Positions 15,976-24,488 of a DNA stretch of 64,000 nucleotides are shown in pieces. How positions within the stretch are numbered: the first letter of the stretch is position 1; the number at the start of each line of letters is the position of its first letter. The stretch covers positions 2,170,001 through 2,234,000 of the forward strand of contig NZ_CP049862.1 of NCBI RefSeq assembly GCF_011300875.1, in the 5' to 3' direction. The notes beneath the pieces were generated by a model. That model was not told the DNA's origin and made no database searches. It saw only the letters and a list, made by a program, of their open reading frames with translations. Source of the stretch: Sanguibacter sp. HDW7 (GTDB lineage: Bacteria > Actinomycetota > Actinomycetes > Actinomycetales > Cellulomonadaceae). Made by a program: the position numbers and the translations under genes.

Positions 15976-18831
15976 CTACCGCACCTCGCTCGGCAGCGGC
16001 ATGCGCGAGCGTGTCGTGAGCCAGCCGGTGAGCCAGGCGCCGCCGACGAGCCCGACGACGAGCACGGCGAGCCAGCCCCACGGGACGGCGACCTGCCACG
16101 ACGGGTCGTAGAGGACGTCGCGGTCGACGCGGGCGAGGACGACGGCTGCGCTCACGACGATCCCGACGAGCGACCCGAGGACGACGCCCGTGCCGACGAC
16201 GCCGGCGGCCTGCGCCCCAGCGAGCCGCCGCCGCAGACCCGGGGCTGCGCCGATCGCGGAGAGCACCGCGAGGTCGGGCCGGGACTCGCCGGCGAGCAGC
16301 AGCAGGACGAGCAGCGCAGTCCCGATGCCGAGGACGAGACCGGCGGCGGCGAGGCCGCGCACGTAGGGCCCGTAGGTGGTCGCCGTCCAGTCCTCGACGG
16401 TGACGTAGAACGGCGACAGTGCGCCCTGCAGCGCGGCGGCGACGGCCGTGCGGGCCTCGTCGCTGCTCGGTTCGACGACGAGCCCGACAGGTTCGACGAG
16501 GAGCCCTAGCCCCTCGGCGACCGCGGGCGGCAGGATCGTGAGGCGGCCGGTCGCGGCGAGCCCGGGCACGTGGGTCGCGGGCAGGGTCGTGGCGTCGCCG
16601 ACGTTCCCGACGGCGTCGTGCACCTCGAGTGTTGTCGTGCCGTCGGCCGTGACGACGGCGTCGCGGGAGTCGAGGACACGGCCGGCGCGGAGGGCGGCGA
16701 CCCCGTCGTCGGTCCCGGGCAGCCCGAGCGCGGCGAGCACGGTGCCGTCGTCGACGAGCGTCATCCCGGGCCAGCTCACCCCGGACTCCCGCTCGGCGAC
16801 CCGCGGGTCGCAGCGTGGGTCCTCCCGCTGGGCGCGACGCAGCGCGTCCGCGTCGACCGTGGTCGTGGGGTCGAAGGGATCGGCCACGATCGGGCAGGCC
16901 TCGCCGGGCGCTGTGCGGGCCATGATGATCGGCACGCCGCCGAGCGACGCCATCTCCTCGCGCTCCTCGGGCGTGAGGCGCGTGAGGTCGGTGCCGAGAC
17001 CGCTGACCACGAGGGTGCGCGCGCCCGGGTCGACGTCGCGGACGGTCGCGAGCAGCTGCCGGACGTCGGCCTCGGCATCGTTCCCAGGAGCGAGCGGCGG
17101 GCGATGCGTCCCGTTGGCGAGGAGGTCGACGACGACGCGTCCCTCCCCCGCTGCGTGATGGCGCGAGGCCAGCTCACGCGCGTCGAGGCTCGTGCCGATG
17201 ACGATGCCGGTGACGAGGGCGGCGCTCGTCACCATGACCGCGGTGACCCCGGCGGCGGTGCGCGTCCGGTAGCGGGCGGCGTCGCGCAACGCGAGCCGCA
17301 CGGGCAGGGCCGCGCCACGCGCGAGCCGTCCGAGGAGCGCGACGACAGGCCCGGCGAGGAGCACGGCGCCGATGACGAGCCCGAGCGTCCCGGCGGCGAG
17401 CGTGAGGTCGGCGCCGGTGCGTGACGCCCAGGCGACGGCGCCGAGGCCCACGACGGCGAGCGGGCCCCCGAGCGCGTGGAGCCGCACGGGCGGACGCGGT
17501 TCAGCACGTCGTCCGGCGAGGACCGCGACCGGGTCGAGGCGCCCCGCAGCGCGGCCGGGCGCCCAGGCCGCGAGCGCGACCGTGAGGACGACGACGCCAC
17601 CCACGCCCGCGAGGTACGGGGCCGCGTACCTGACGTCGGTGGCGTCGACCCCGCCCACCCACCCGGGAGAGATGGCCTCGCCGACGAGCGCCGTGACGAT
17701 GCCGACGCCCGTCCCGACGAGGGCCGCGACGATGCCCTGGAGCGCTGCTCCGAGCATGATGAGGTGGCGGAGGTCGCGCGGGGTGGCGCCCGTGACGGCG
17801 AGGAGCGCGAGCTCGCGTGCACGGCGCCGGACCCCGACGACGTGCGCGGGCGCGATGGTGAGGACGAGCACGAGGCCCACGCCGACGGCGACGAGCGCGA
17901 CGGTCCCGACCGCCTCGCCCGCGCGGGTGCCTGCGGGCTCGCCGTAGCCGGCCACGAGGTAGGGCACCTCGGCGGCCGCGGGCGGGTCGGCGGCTGCGGC
18001 GCGCGACGGGCCGGAGAGGCCGACCTGGTTGAGCGCCACGAGGTCGCTCCATGCGAGGGGCTGCCCGACGACGAGGTAGGTGCCATCGGGTGCCGACATG
18101 CCGTCGCTCCCGGTGAGGGGCTCGACGACGGGCTCGGAGACGAGCACGCGGGCCCCGACGAGCGCGGGGTCGAGGAGGCCGACGACGGTGAGGTCGACGT
18201 CGACGTAGCCCGGGCCGGTCGCCGTGATGGCGCGGACCGTGACGACGTCGCCGAGCCCGAGCCCGATGTCGCCGGCCGCGATCTCGCCGCGCGCGACGGG
18301 CATGCGGCCGAGGGTCGGTGCCGCACGGCCCGCGGTGTCGGAGGCGAGCTCGCACGTGTCGAAGCCCCTCGTGCTGCCGTCGGAGTGCTCGGTCCACGAG
18401 CATCCGCGCAGCGCGACGACGCGCGCCGGGTCGACCGTCCGGGTGAGCGCCGCGAGCCCCGCCTCCGCGCTCAGCGCGTCAGGCAGGAGCTCCTCGCCGA
18501 ACGTCCCGGCGACGTCGAGCGCGAGCGGACCGTCCTGGGTGACGGGCCGGACGTGCCACGTGAGCACAGCCTCGACGCCTGAGGGCACGAGGTCGTCGAC
18601 GACCGGCGGGCGCACGACCGCGACGGCGCTCAGCGTGAGGAGCGTTGCGACTGCGGCCGGAAGGAGCGTGAGCCCCGCGACGAGCGCGGTGCGACCGGGG
18701 CTGCGTCGGACGTCGCGGCGGGCGACACGGGCGAGCGCCCGCAGGCGCGCGAGCCTCCCGCCGCGACGGCCGACGGCGTGACGCGAGGCCGCGGCCCGGG
18801 GTGCCGGACGGACCCGCTGGTCGGTGCTCAC
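15976..18831 (-). CDS. ABC transporter permease, FtsX/MacB type (second paralogue)
   Basis: A 951-residue membrane protein with two FtsX-like domains, each having a large extracytoplasmic loop. Helices lie near residues 44-65, then about 320-480 and 500-590, with the last group at 820-930. The start GTG 18831 overlaps the stop of the upstream permease gene by 4 bp (GTGA), implying coupled translation. The C-terminal tail WLTGWLTTRSRMPLPSEVR is identical to that of the upstream paralogue, even at the DNA level. With the ATPase encoded upstream it probably forms an exporter of peptides, antibiotics or lipids. The substrate is unknown. Confidence 0.85.
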   Translation of the reverse strand: MSTDQRVRPAPRAAASRHAVGRRGGRLARLRALARVARRDVRRSPGRTALVAGLTLLPAAVATLLTLSAVAVVRPPVVDDLVPSGVEAVLTWHVRPVTQDGPLALDVAGTFGEELLPDALSAEAGLAALTRTVDPARVVALRGCSWTEHSDGSTRGFDTCELASDTAGRAAPTLGRMPVARGEIAAGDIGLGLGDVVTVRAITATGPGYVDVDLTVVGLLDPALVGARVLVSEPVVEPLTGSDGMSAPDGTYLVVGQPLAWSDLVALNQVGLSGPSRAAAADPPAAAEVPYLVAGYGEPAGTRAGEAVGTVALVAVGVGLVLVLTIAPAHVVGVRRRARELALLAVTGATPRDLRHLIMLGAALQGIVAALVGTGVGIVTALVGEAISPGWVGGVDATDVRYAAPYLAGVGGVVVLTVALAAWAPGRAAGRLDPVAVLAGRRAEPRPPVRLHALGGPLAVVGLGAVAWASRTGADLTLAAGTLGLVIGAVLLAGPVVALLGRLARGAALPVRLALRDAARYRTRTAAGVTAVMVTSAALVTGIVIGTSLDARELASRHHAAGEGRVVVDLLANGTHRPPLAPGNDAEADVRQLLATVRDVDPGARTLVVSGLGTDLTRLTPEEREEMASLGGVPIIMARTAPGEACPIVADPFDPTTTVDADALRRAQREDPRCDPRVAERESGVSWPGMTLVDDGTVLAALGLPGTDDGVAALRAGRVLDSRDAVVTADGTTTLEVHDAVGNVGDATTLPATHVPGLAATGRLTILPPAVAEGLGLLVEPVGLVVEPSSDEARTAVAAALQGALSPFYVTVEDWTATTYGPYVRGLAAAGLVLGIGTALLVLLLLAGESRPDLAVLSAIGAAPGLRRRLAGAQAAGVVGTGVVLGSLVGIVVSAAVVLARVDRDVLYDPSWQVAVPWGWLAVLVVGLVGGAWLTGWLTTRSRMPLPSEVR
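15983..16035. repeat. 53-bp direct repeat, copy A (3' end of permease gene)
   Basis: Identical over 53 bases to 18835-18887. Both copies encode the last 18 or so residues of neighbouring permeases. Confidence 0.9.
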
Positions 18832-21644
18832 CGGACCTCGCTCGGCAGCGGCATGCGCGAGCGTGTCGTGAGCCAGCCGGTGAGCCACGCCCCGACGGGC
18901 AGGAGGACGACGATCCCGACGACCTGCCACCACGGCACTGCGAGCGTCCAGGTCGGGTCGACGATCCCGTCGTTCCGTCGGGCGGAGAGCGCCACGAACC
19001 CGGCTGCGCCGACGAACCCGACGACCGACCCGAGGACCGTGCCGATCGCGACAAGCACGCCGGCCTGCGCGGCGAGGAGTCGACGCCGGGTCCGCGGCGC
19101 GGCACCGACGGCGGAGAGGACCGCGAGGTCGGCTCGTGCTTCCCCGGCGACGAGCAGGAGCACGAGGCCGGCTGTGCCGATGCCGAGGACGAAAGACGCT
19201 CCGAGGATGACCGCGGTGAGCGTGGGGTTGCCGCTCTCCGCGAAGTCCTCGATGTCCGTCCAGCCACGGCTCCCGGCCGCGCTCTTCGCGGCACTCTCGA
19301 CGGCTGCCGCTCGGTCCGGCGACGAAGGTCGCGTGAGGAGGCCGACGGGCGCGCTCGCGAGGCCGAGGTCGGCGACGACGACGGGCGGCAGGATCGTCCT
19401 GTAGCCGGTGCGTTCGAGCACGGGGACGTGGAGCGCAGGCACGGTCGTCCAGGCGCCGGCGTCAGGGCCGGCGGCGCCGGTCCCATCGGTGTCGGTCCCT
19501 TCGGTGTCCGTGTCGTCGTCGGTCGCGGGGACGTAGCGCACCCGGATCGTGCCGTCGTCCTGGATGTTCGTACGGTCCGCGACGACGGCCCGGCCGGAGG
19601 CGAGCGCGGCGGCGATCGCCTCGGAGTCCGCAAGCCCGGACGCACCGGTCCACGTGCCGTCGTCGACGAACGTCTGCGCCATCCATCCCGTGCCGTAGCT
19701 CTGCTCGAGCCCGGGAGCGCAGCGAGGGTCCTCGCTGGCGAGGCGCTCGACCACGTCGGTGGCCAGGTCGGCGCCCGGAGAGCTCGCCGGGCAGACGAGG
19801 TCAGCGTTGGGATCGACTTCGAGGACGCCGTCGTCCCACGAGAGCTGGACGGGTGCCTCGAAGCCTGGCCGCGTCATCCCGATCGCGAGGACACGGTCGG
19901 TGCGGGCCCCGGGATCGGCTGCGCGGACGGCCTTCTCGACGTCAGCGAGCGTTGGCGCGCCGTCGACGACCTCGGAGCTGACGTACGTGACGACGACACC
20001 GTGACCGGCGGCGAAGGTCCGGGCGGCCTGGAAGTGAGCGGTGTCGCTCGCGACGACGAGGCTCGCACCGACGAGCGTCGCGGCGGCAGCCGTCACGGCG
20101 CAGACGGCCGCGACCGAGCGTGACCGGTGCCGGGCGGCGTCGCGCAGCGCGAGCCTCACGGGCAGCGACGTGCGCGGAGCGAGGATGCGCGCGGCGCCCG
20201 CGACGAGCCCGCCGGCGCACAGCAGGAGCCCGACGACGACGGAGGCCAGCGCGCCGACGACCGCGACGGCCGACGTGCTGAGGACCGCCCAGACGCCGAG
20301 TGCGAGCCCCAGCGCGAGGAGTCCGAGGCCGACGAGCGGCGTGCGCCTGCGCGGATGAGCCTCGCCACGGCGTCCGGCGAGGACGCGCACGACGTCGAGC
20401 CTGCTCGCTGTGCGGGCGGGGACGAGCGCCGCCGCAATGACGAGCAGCACGCTGAGGAGCGCGATCCCGGCGAGCTGCAGCCAGGGGACGACCATCTCGA
20501 CCGAGCTCCCGGTGAGGGCGTTGGGGGCGACGTACTGCAGTGTGAGGACGACGGCGAGCCCGAGCCCGATGCCGCAGACTGCGGCGACGAGCCCCTGGAG
20601 CGCGGCGCTGAGCAGGACGACCCAGCGCAGGGTGCGCGCGTCGGCGCCGGTCGCCGCGAGGAGGGCGTACGTGCGGGTCTGGCGGCGAACCCCGACGACC
20701 TGGGCGGGACCGACGACGAGGACGATGAGGAGGAGGATCGCGGCGAGGCCGAGCGCGACGACCGCGAGGTCCGCGCCGTTCGAGGGCCCGTCGAATGACC
20801 TGATGGAGTGCCCCTGGGCGAGGAACGGGATGTCCGCGTCGGCCGGCGGGTCGAGGAGCGCGGCGCGCGCGACCGCGACGAAGCCAGCTTCGTTGAGGCG
20901 GACGACGTCGGACCAGGTGACGGCCGGAGAGGTGAGCCTCACGGTGACCTCCTCGAGCGCGGGCGTCTTGCTGCTGGCGCCGACCCGGAGGTCTTCGTAG
21001 ATCATGTACGGGCCCTGGTCGTACGTGCCGACGACGGTGAGCGGCACGGAAGCCCCGTCGAGGACGAGATCGACTGTCGCGCCGATCGGCCACCGGCCAC
21101 CGGCGGGCGCGAGCGCCTCGGTGGGTGTCGTCGGGGCACGGCCGGCCAGGACGCCGCCACCCGCCCCGATCGGCAGGTAGGTGCATGTCGACACGTGCGT
21201 GCCGCCGCCGTTGCCGGGGACGTAGCCGCTCGTGCAACCACCGGTGGCCGATCCGCTCGCTGCTGGGAGGACGTCGAGGATCCGGGCGAGGCCCTCGTCC
21301 CAGGTGAGGACCTCGGGCTCGCTCGAGACGGAGATGGCGTCGCGAGGGTCGGGGCCGGACTGGAGGACGGGCCCACCCCGCCATGTCAGCTCGGCCTCGA
21401 CACCGGTGTCGAGGCGGTCCGCGGGGTCGGCGGGCTGCGACTGCATGGAGTAGGAGACGAGCATGAGCGTCGAGAAGGCGAGCGGGAGCGCGAGGAGCCC
21501 GGCGACGAGCGCGGTGCGGCCGCGGCTGCGCCGGACGGTGCGGCGGGCGAGTCTCCCGGCGACGCGCCACGGGACGCGCGAGCGCGGCACGCCGGCCCGT
21601 TCCTCGGGGGCGACGGGAGCGGGCCGCTGTGCGGTGAGCGTCAC
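18828..21644 (-). CDS. ABC transporter permease, FtsX/MacB type (first paralogue)
   Basis: A 938-residue permease with the same architecture as its downstream neighbour: an N-terminal helix after RRSRGRTALVAGLLALPLAF (the neighbour has RRSPGRTALVAGLTLLPAAV), a large outer loop, a central helix group near 290-500 and a C-terminal group near 810-930. It starts at GTG 21644, overlapping the ATPase stop by 4 bp. The two permeases likely form a heterodimer. A Thr/Asp/Gly-rich insertion (DTDTEGTDTDGTGAAG) lies in the second outer loop. Confidence 0.85.
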   Translation of the reverse strand: MTLTAQRPAPVAPEERAGVPRSRVPWRVAGRLARRTVRRSRGRTALVAGLLALPLAFSTLMLVSYSMQSQPADPADRLDTGVEAELTWRGGPVLQSGPDPRDAISVSSEPEVLTWDEGLARILDVLPAASGSATGGCTSGYVPGNGGGTHVSTCTYLPIGAGGGVLAGRAPTTPTEALAPAGGRWPIGATVDLVLDGASVPLTVVGTYDQGPYMIYEDLRVGASSKTPALEEVTVRLTSPAVTWSDVVRLNEAGFVAVARAALLDPPADADIPFLAQGHSIRSFDGPSNGADLAVVALGLAAILLLIVLVVGPAQVVGVRRQTRTYALLAATGADARTLRWVVLLSAALQGLVAAVCGIGLGLAVVLTLQYVAPNALTGSSVEMVVPWLQLAGIALLSVLLVIAAALVPARTASRLDVVRVLAGRRGEAHPRRRTPLVGLGLLALGLALGVWAVLSTSAVAVVGALASVVVGLLLCAGGLVAGAARILAPRTSLPVRLALRDAARHRSRSVAAVCAVTAAAATLVGASLVVASDTAHFQAARTFAAGHGVVVTYVSSEVVDGAPTLADVEKAVRAADPGARTDRVLAIGMTRPGFEAPVQLSWDDGVLEVDPNADLVCPASSPGADLATDVVERLASEDPRCAPGLEQSYGTGWMAQTFVDDGTWTGASGLADSEAIAAALASGRAVVADRTNIQDDGTIRVRYVPATDDDTDTEGTDTDGTGAAGPDAGAWTTVPALHVPVLERTGYRTILPPVVVADLGLASAPVGLLTRPSSPDRAAAVESAAKSAAGSRGWTDIEDFAESGNPTLTAVILGASFVLGIGTAGLVLLLVAGEARADLAVLSAVGAAPRTRRRLLAAQAGVLVAIGTVLGSVVGFVGAAGFVALSARRNDGIVDPTWTLAVPWWQVVGIVVLLPVGAWLTGWLTTRSRMPLPSEVR
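18835..18887. repeat. 53-bp direct repeat, copy B (3' end of permease gene)
   Basis: Identical over 53 bases to 15983-16035, 2.85 kb away. The flanking bases diverge at once, so the identity is a discrete block. Confidence 0.9.
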
Positions 21645-22378
21645 GCGGTGCCCCCGCGAGGCGAGGCGGCGAGCAGGCTCTCGGCGCCGGCGCGCCGACC
21701 GGTGCCGTCGACGACGACGCCGTCGCGCAGGAAGATCGTGCGGTCGGCCCAGGCGGCGAAGCGCGGCTCGTGGGTGACGAGGAGGCCTGCGGCGCCGGCG
21801 TCGACGCGGGCACGGAGGACGCCCATGACGGCCTCGCCCGTGACGGAGTCGAGGGCGCCCGTGGGCTCGTCGGCGAGGACGAGGCTGCGGCGGCCGACGA
21901 GGGCGCGCGCGATCGCGACGCGCTGGCGCTGGCCGCCCGACATGTCGTCGGGGAAACGGTCGGCGAGCTCGGGGATCTCGACCTCGCCGAGCGCGACGAG
22001 CGCTGCCTTGCGCGCGCGGCGCGCGGAGACGCCGTCGAGCTCGAGCGGCAGCGCGACGTTCTCGGCGGCCGTAAGCGCGGGCACGAGGTTGAAGTCCTGG
22101 AAGACGTAGCCGATCTCGCGGCGGCGCAGCGCGGCGCGCTGCTTGGGGCCGAGGCCGCTCATGGGGGTGCCGGCGATCTCGACGACGCCCGCGTCGGCGG
22201 TGTCGAGGCCGCCCGCGATGTTGAGGAGCGTCGACTTGCCGGAGCCCGAGGGCCCCATGACGGCGACGAGCTCGCCCGCACGGACGTCGAGGTCGACGCC
22301 GTCGAGCGCGTGGACGGCGTTCTCGCCCGTCCCGTGGGTGCGGGTGACGGCGCGCAGGGAGAGGATGGGAGTGGTCAT
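21641..22378 (-). CDS. ABC transporter ATP-binding protein (MacB/LolD type)
   Basis: A 245-residue cytoplasmic ATPase. Walker A is GPSGSGKST (about residues 42-50), the Q-loop lies in YVFQDFNLVP, the signature is MSGGQRQRVAIARAL, and Walker B is SLVLADEPTGALD, with the H-loop in LVTHEPR. These are the hallmarks of the LolD/MacB subfamily that works with FtsX-type permeases. ATG 22378 overlaps the padR stop by 4 bp, and its own stop overlaps the first permease start by 4 bp. It is the second gene of a four-gene operon led by a PadR regulator. Confidence 0.93.
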   Translation of the reverse strand: MTTPILSLRAVTRTHGTGENAVHALDGVDLDVRAGELVAVMGPSGSGKSTLLNIAGGLDTADAGVVEIAGTPMSGLGPKQRAALRRREIGYVFQDFNLVPALTAAENVALPLELDGVSARRARKAALVALGEVEIPELADRFPDDMSGGQRQRVAIARALVGRRSLVLADEPTGALDSVTGEAVMGVLRARVDAGAAGLLVTHEPRFAAWADRTIFLRDGVVVDGTGRRAGAESLLAASPRGGTA

Positions 22379-23034
22379 CGGAGGCCTCCGGCCGGGGTGT
22401 CGTCGGTCGTGCGGGTGGGTGCGGCGGTGGTGTCCGACGGCGTCGCGGTGGTCGCGCCGTTCGCGGGCGGCGTGCGGCGGGCGTGCGCGGCGCGGGCGAG
22501 GCGGGCCTCGACGTGGTCGAGCCAGCGCATCTCGGCCTCGGCCTGGAAGACGAGGTTGTCGAGGACGAGCGAGAACGCGAGCTCGGCGGGGCCGTCGACC
22601 TGGGTCGTCGAGCGCAGGCGCGTGTAGTCGTGGAGGCCGCGCATCGTCTCGGTGCGCTGGAGCTGGACGACGGCGCGGACGTCGACGCCGGGGACCGTCA
22701 CGGCGAGCGCGAGCTTGATCGCGAGCTCGTCGCGGGCCGGTGCGCCACGGCGGACCGGGGTCGTCCACCAGGCGTCGGCCTCGGTGCGGCCGGCGTCGGT
22801 GAGCTGGTACTCGACCGTCCCGGCGTCGTCCGCGGCAGCCTCGTCCGCGCCGGCATCCCCCTGCGGCGCCGGCGTGACGAGGCCGTCGCGGACGAGCCTC
22901 TGGAGCGTCGTGTAGACCTGTCCGACGTTGAGGGGCCAGGTGCCTCCGGTACGGCTCTCGAACTCCTGGCGGAGCTGGTAGCCGTGCATCGGTCGTTCGG
23001 CGAGAAGGGCCATGAGCCCGTGGCGGACGGACAT
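22375..23034 (-). CDS. PadR-family transcriptional regulator
   Basis: A 219-residue regulator with an N-terminal winged helix (RHGLMALLAERPMHGYQLRQ at residues 4-23, then GQVYTTLQRLVRDGLV) and a C-terminal PadR_C dimerisation domain. The start ATG 23034 has a GGGGG ribosome site 5 bases upstream. It is the first gene of the exporter operon, with 4-bp overlap to the ATPase. PadR proteins usually repress exporter genes and release when a toxic ligand binds. The last 30 residues are Ala/Thr-rich and probably disordered. Confidence 0.9.
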   Translation of the reverse strand: MSVRHGLMALLAERPMHGYQLRQEFESRTGGTWPLNVGQVYTTLQRLVRDGLVTPAPQGDAGADEAAADDAGTVEYQLTDAGRTEADAWWTTPVRRGAPARDELAIKLALAVTVPGVDVRAVVQLQRTETMRGLHDYTRLRSTTQVDGPAELAFSLVLDNLVFQAEAEMRWLDHVEARLARAAHARRTPPANGATTATPSDTTAAPTRTTDDTPAGGLR

Positions 23035-23047
23035 CCGCACCCCCTGC

Positions 23048-23106
23048 ATACTCGGTATGGTCGACGTGACAAGACTATAGATACCCGGTATGCACGTCCG
23101 CGTCAA
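23048..23106 (-). promoter_or_regulatory. padR operon promoter with two ATAC-GTAT operators
   Basis: On the minus strand, TTGACG (complement of 23101-23106), a 17-base spacer and TATCTA (complement of 23078-23083) form a good promoter. Two near-identical palindromes, ATACCGGGTAT (23081-23091, overlapping the -10 and spacer) and ATACCGAGTAT (23048-23058, near the transcription start), fit autoregulation by PadR. The palindromes are seen directly; the regulator assignment is inferred. Confidence 0.6.
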
Positions 23107-23132
23107 CCGGGACCCGCGCGACGCTCATCAGC

Positions 23133-23198
23133 GCTTGTCAAAGACGCTTGACATTGCGGCGCATGTCAAGCACGCTTGTCTTATCAAGCAACCTTGAC
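23133..23198. promoter_or_regulatory. Cluster of CTTG/CAAG inverted repeats upstream of the Xre gene
   Basis: Five CTTG half-sites and three CAAG half-sites lie within 66 bp. They include a perfect 8-bp inverted repeat CTTGACAT...ATGTCAAG (23147-23170) and GCTTG...CAAGC (23174-23189). The cluster ends 14 bp before the ATG of a nine-codon leader ORF. It is the likely binding array of the small HTH protein encoded just downstream. Confidence 0.5.
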
Positions 23199-23211
23199 AT
23201 CGGAGGTCGTC

Positions 23212-23241
23212 ATGACCCGCCCCACCCCGCAGGGCCCCTGA
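23212..23241 (+). CDS. Possible nine-codon leader ORF before the Xre gene
   Basis: ATG 23212 has a strong GGAGG site 5 bases upstream and encodes MTRPTPQGP. Its TGA stop overlaps the ATG of the Xre-like gene in the form TGATG, the classic arrangement for translational reinitiation. The regulator gene itself has only a weak ribosome site, so the leader may drive its translation. Confidence 0.45.
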   Translation: MTRPTPQGP

Positions 23242-23441
23242 TGCGCAACGACGTCCGTGCGCTCCGCGAGGCCGCCGGCCTCTCCCAGGCCGCGCTCGGC
23301 ACCGAGCTCGGCGTCTCGCGCCAGACCGTCAACTCGATCGAGAACGGGAAGTACGACCCCTCGCTCCCCCTCGCTTTCGCGATCGCCCGCCACTTCCACC
23401 TCACGATCGAGGAGATCTTCCATGTCGACGACAAGCCATAG
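23241..23441 (+). CDS. Small Xre-family helix-turn-helix regulator
   Basis: A 66-residue protein that is almost only an HTH_3 domain: MRNDVRALREAAGLSQAALG, then VSRQTVNSIENGKYDPSLPL, then IARHFHLTIEEIF. It resembles the YgzD/YozG-like regulators that are usually encoded with a small membrane protein. Start ATG 23241 is fixed by the TGATG overlap with the leader ORF. The 3' end overlaps the next gene by 20 bp. Confidence 0.88.
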   Translation: MRNDVRALREAAGLSQAALGTELGVSRQTVNSIENGKYDPSLPLAFAIARHFHLTIEEIFHVDDKP

Positions 23442-23844
23442 CACCCTCGTCCAGGGCCTCGTCGGGTTCGCGTGCGGGCTCGCCGCCGCCGCCACCCTCA
23501 TCGTCCTGCTCGCGACGAACGGTCAGGAGTCCATGGCGACGGGCGCCGCTGTCGGCGGAGGCGCCGTCCTTCTGCTCTTCTGCGTCGCCGTCGTCCGCGC
23601 CCTGCGCAACCCCGCACGGCTCACCCGCCCCGAGCGGACGGTCACGGGCCACGGCGACGAGCGAGACTCCAGGCTCGCCGAGAAGGCGTTCGCGACGACG
23701 GGGCTCGTCGCCCTCCCCACGACGGCCGTCGCGACCGTCGCGCTCGCGCTCGGCGCACCGACCATCCCGGTCATGGCCGTGCTCATGTGGCTGCTCGTCA
23801 TCGTCCTCGTCGTCGCGAGCGTCGTCGCGGCGCGGCGCGGCTGA
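23422..23844 (+). CDS. Small membrane protein partner of the Xre regulator (DUF2178-like)
   Basis: A 140-residue protein with four predicted membrane helices (residues about 9-30, 40-58, 90-110 and 113-134) and a polar loop RPERTVTGHGDERDSRLAEK between the second and third. Such Xre/membrane-protein pairs are common in bacteria and archaea. The membrane part may modulate the regulator, though this is not established. ATG 23422 lies inside the end of the HTH gene with GGAG 7 bases upstream, so translation is coupled. Confidence 0.6.
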   Translation: MSTTSHSTLVQGLVGFACGLAAAATLIVLLATNGQESMATGAAVGGGAVLLLFCVAVVRALRNPARLTRPERTVTGHGDERDSRLAEKAFATTGLVALPTTAVATVALALGAPTIPVMAVLMWLLVIVLVVASVVAARRG

Positions 23845-23859
23845 CCTCACCACGGGCAA

Positions 23860-23894
23860 CGGCAGGAGCCCCGGGATCCCCGGGGCTCCTGCCG
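23860..23894. terminator. Strong bidirectional hairpin between convergent genes
   Basis: Perfect 16-bp inverted repeat CGGCAGGAGCCCCGGG (23860-23875) and its complement (23879-23894) with a 3-base loop, between the membrane protein stop and the DinB-like gene stop. No U-run is present. Confidence 0.7.
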
Positions 23895-23897
23895 CGC

Positions 23898-24488
23898 TCA
23901 GAACTGCTCGGCGATCCCTCGCAGTCGCGCGGAGTACGCGGGCCAGTCGATGCCTGCCGGCACGTTCCACGCGTCGTCACGGGCCAGGCCCACCGCTCCG
24001 TCGACGAGCTCGCGCACGACGTCCATCTGGCCGGCGTGCCGCACCAGGTCCGTGAGCAGGTGGTCGAGCACGAGGCCGAGCGTCGTCGACGACCTCTCGC
24101 CGGGCCACCACGGGACGCGCCCCGGGGCGTCCGGGCCGCGGTCGAGCGTCGGTGCGACGTGCGCGTGGACGTCGCGGACGAACGCGACGACCGTCGCGGC
24201 CGGGACCTCGGCAGGCACCCACCAGTCGGCCTGCGGGTCGGCGTCGTACGCGTCGAGCGGCACGGCCACGGGCGACGGCTCGCCGGGCCACGGCCGGCCG
24301 AAGCAGTCCCCCAGGTAGCCGAGCTCGATGTTCGCGCGGTGCCGCAGGGCCCCGAGCAGCGTGAAGCCCGTCGGGGTCATGGGCGTGCGCAGCTCACGCT
24401 CCGTGGGGCCCTCGGCCTTCCAGACGAGAGCGTCGACGACGCGGTCGAGCCGCGCTCGCGCGCGGCCGAACGCGTCGTCGGTCGTCAC
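23898..24488 (-). CDS. DinB/DUF664-like four-helix protein
   Basis: A 196-residue protein with the four-helix layout of the DinB/mycothiol-dependent superfamily. Candidate metal histidines are in ALRHRANIELGYLGD (about residue 49) and LDHLLTDLVRHAGQMD (about 142 and 150). Members are thought to be thiol-dependent transferases, but no substrate is known here. GTG 24488 overlaps the stop of the lipoate ligase gene by 4 bp (GTGA), so they form one transcription unit. Confidence 0.7.
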   Translation of the reverse strand: MTTDDAFGRARARLDRVVDALVWKAEGPTERELRTPMTPTGFTLLGALRHRANIELGYLGDCFGRPWPGEPSPVAVPLDAYDADPQADWWVPAEVPAATVVAFVRDVHAHVAPTLDRGPDAPGRVPWWPGERSSTTLGLVLDHLLTDLVRHAGQMDVVRELVDGAVGLARDDAWNVPAGIDWPAYSARLRGIAEQF

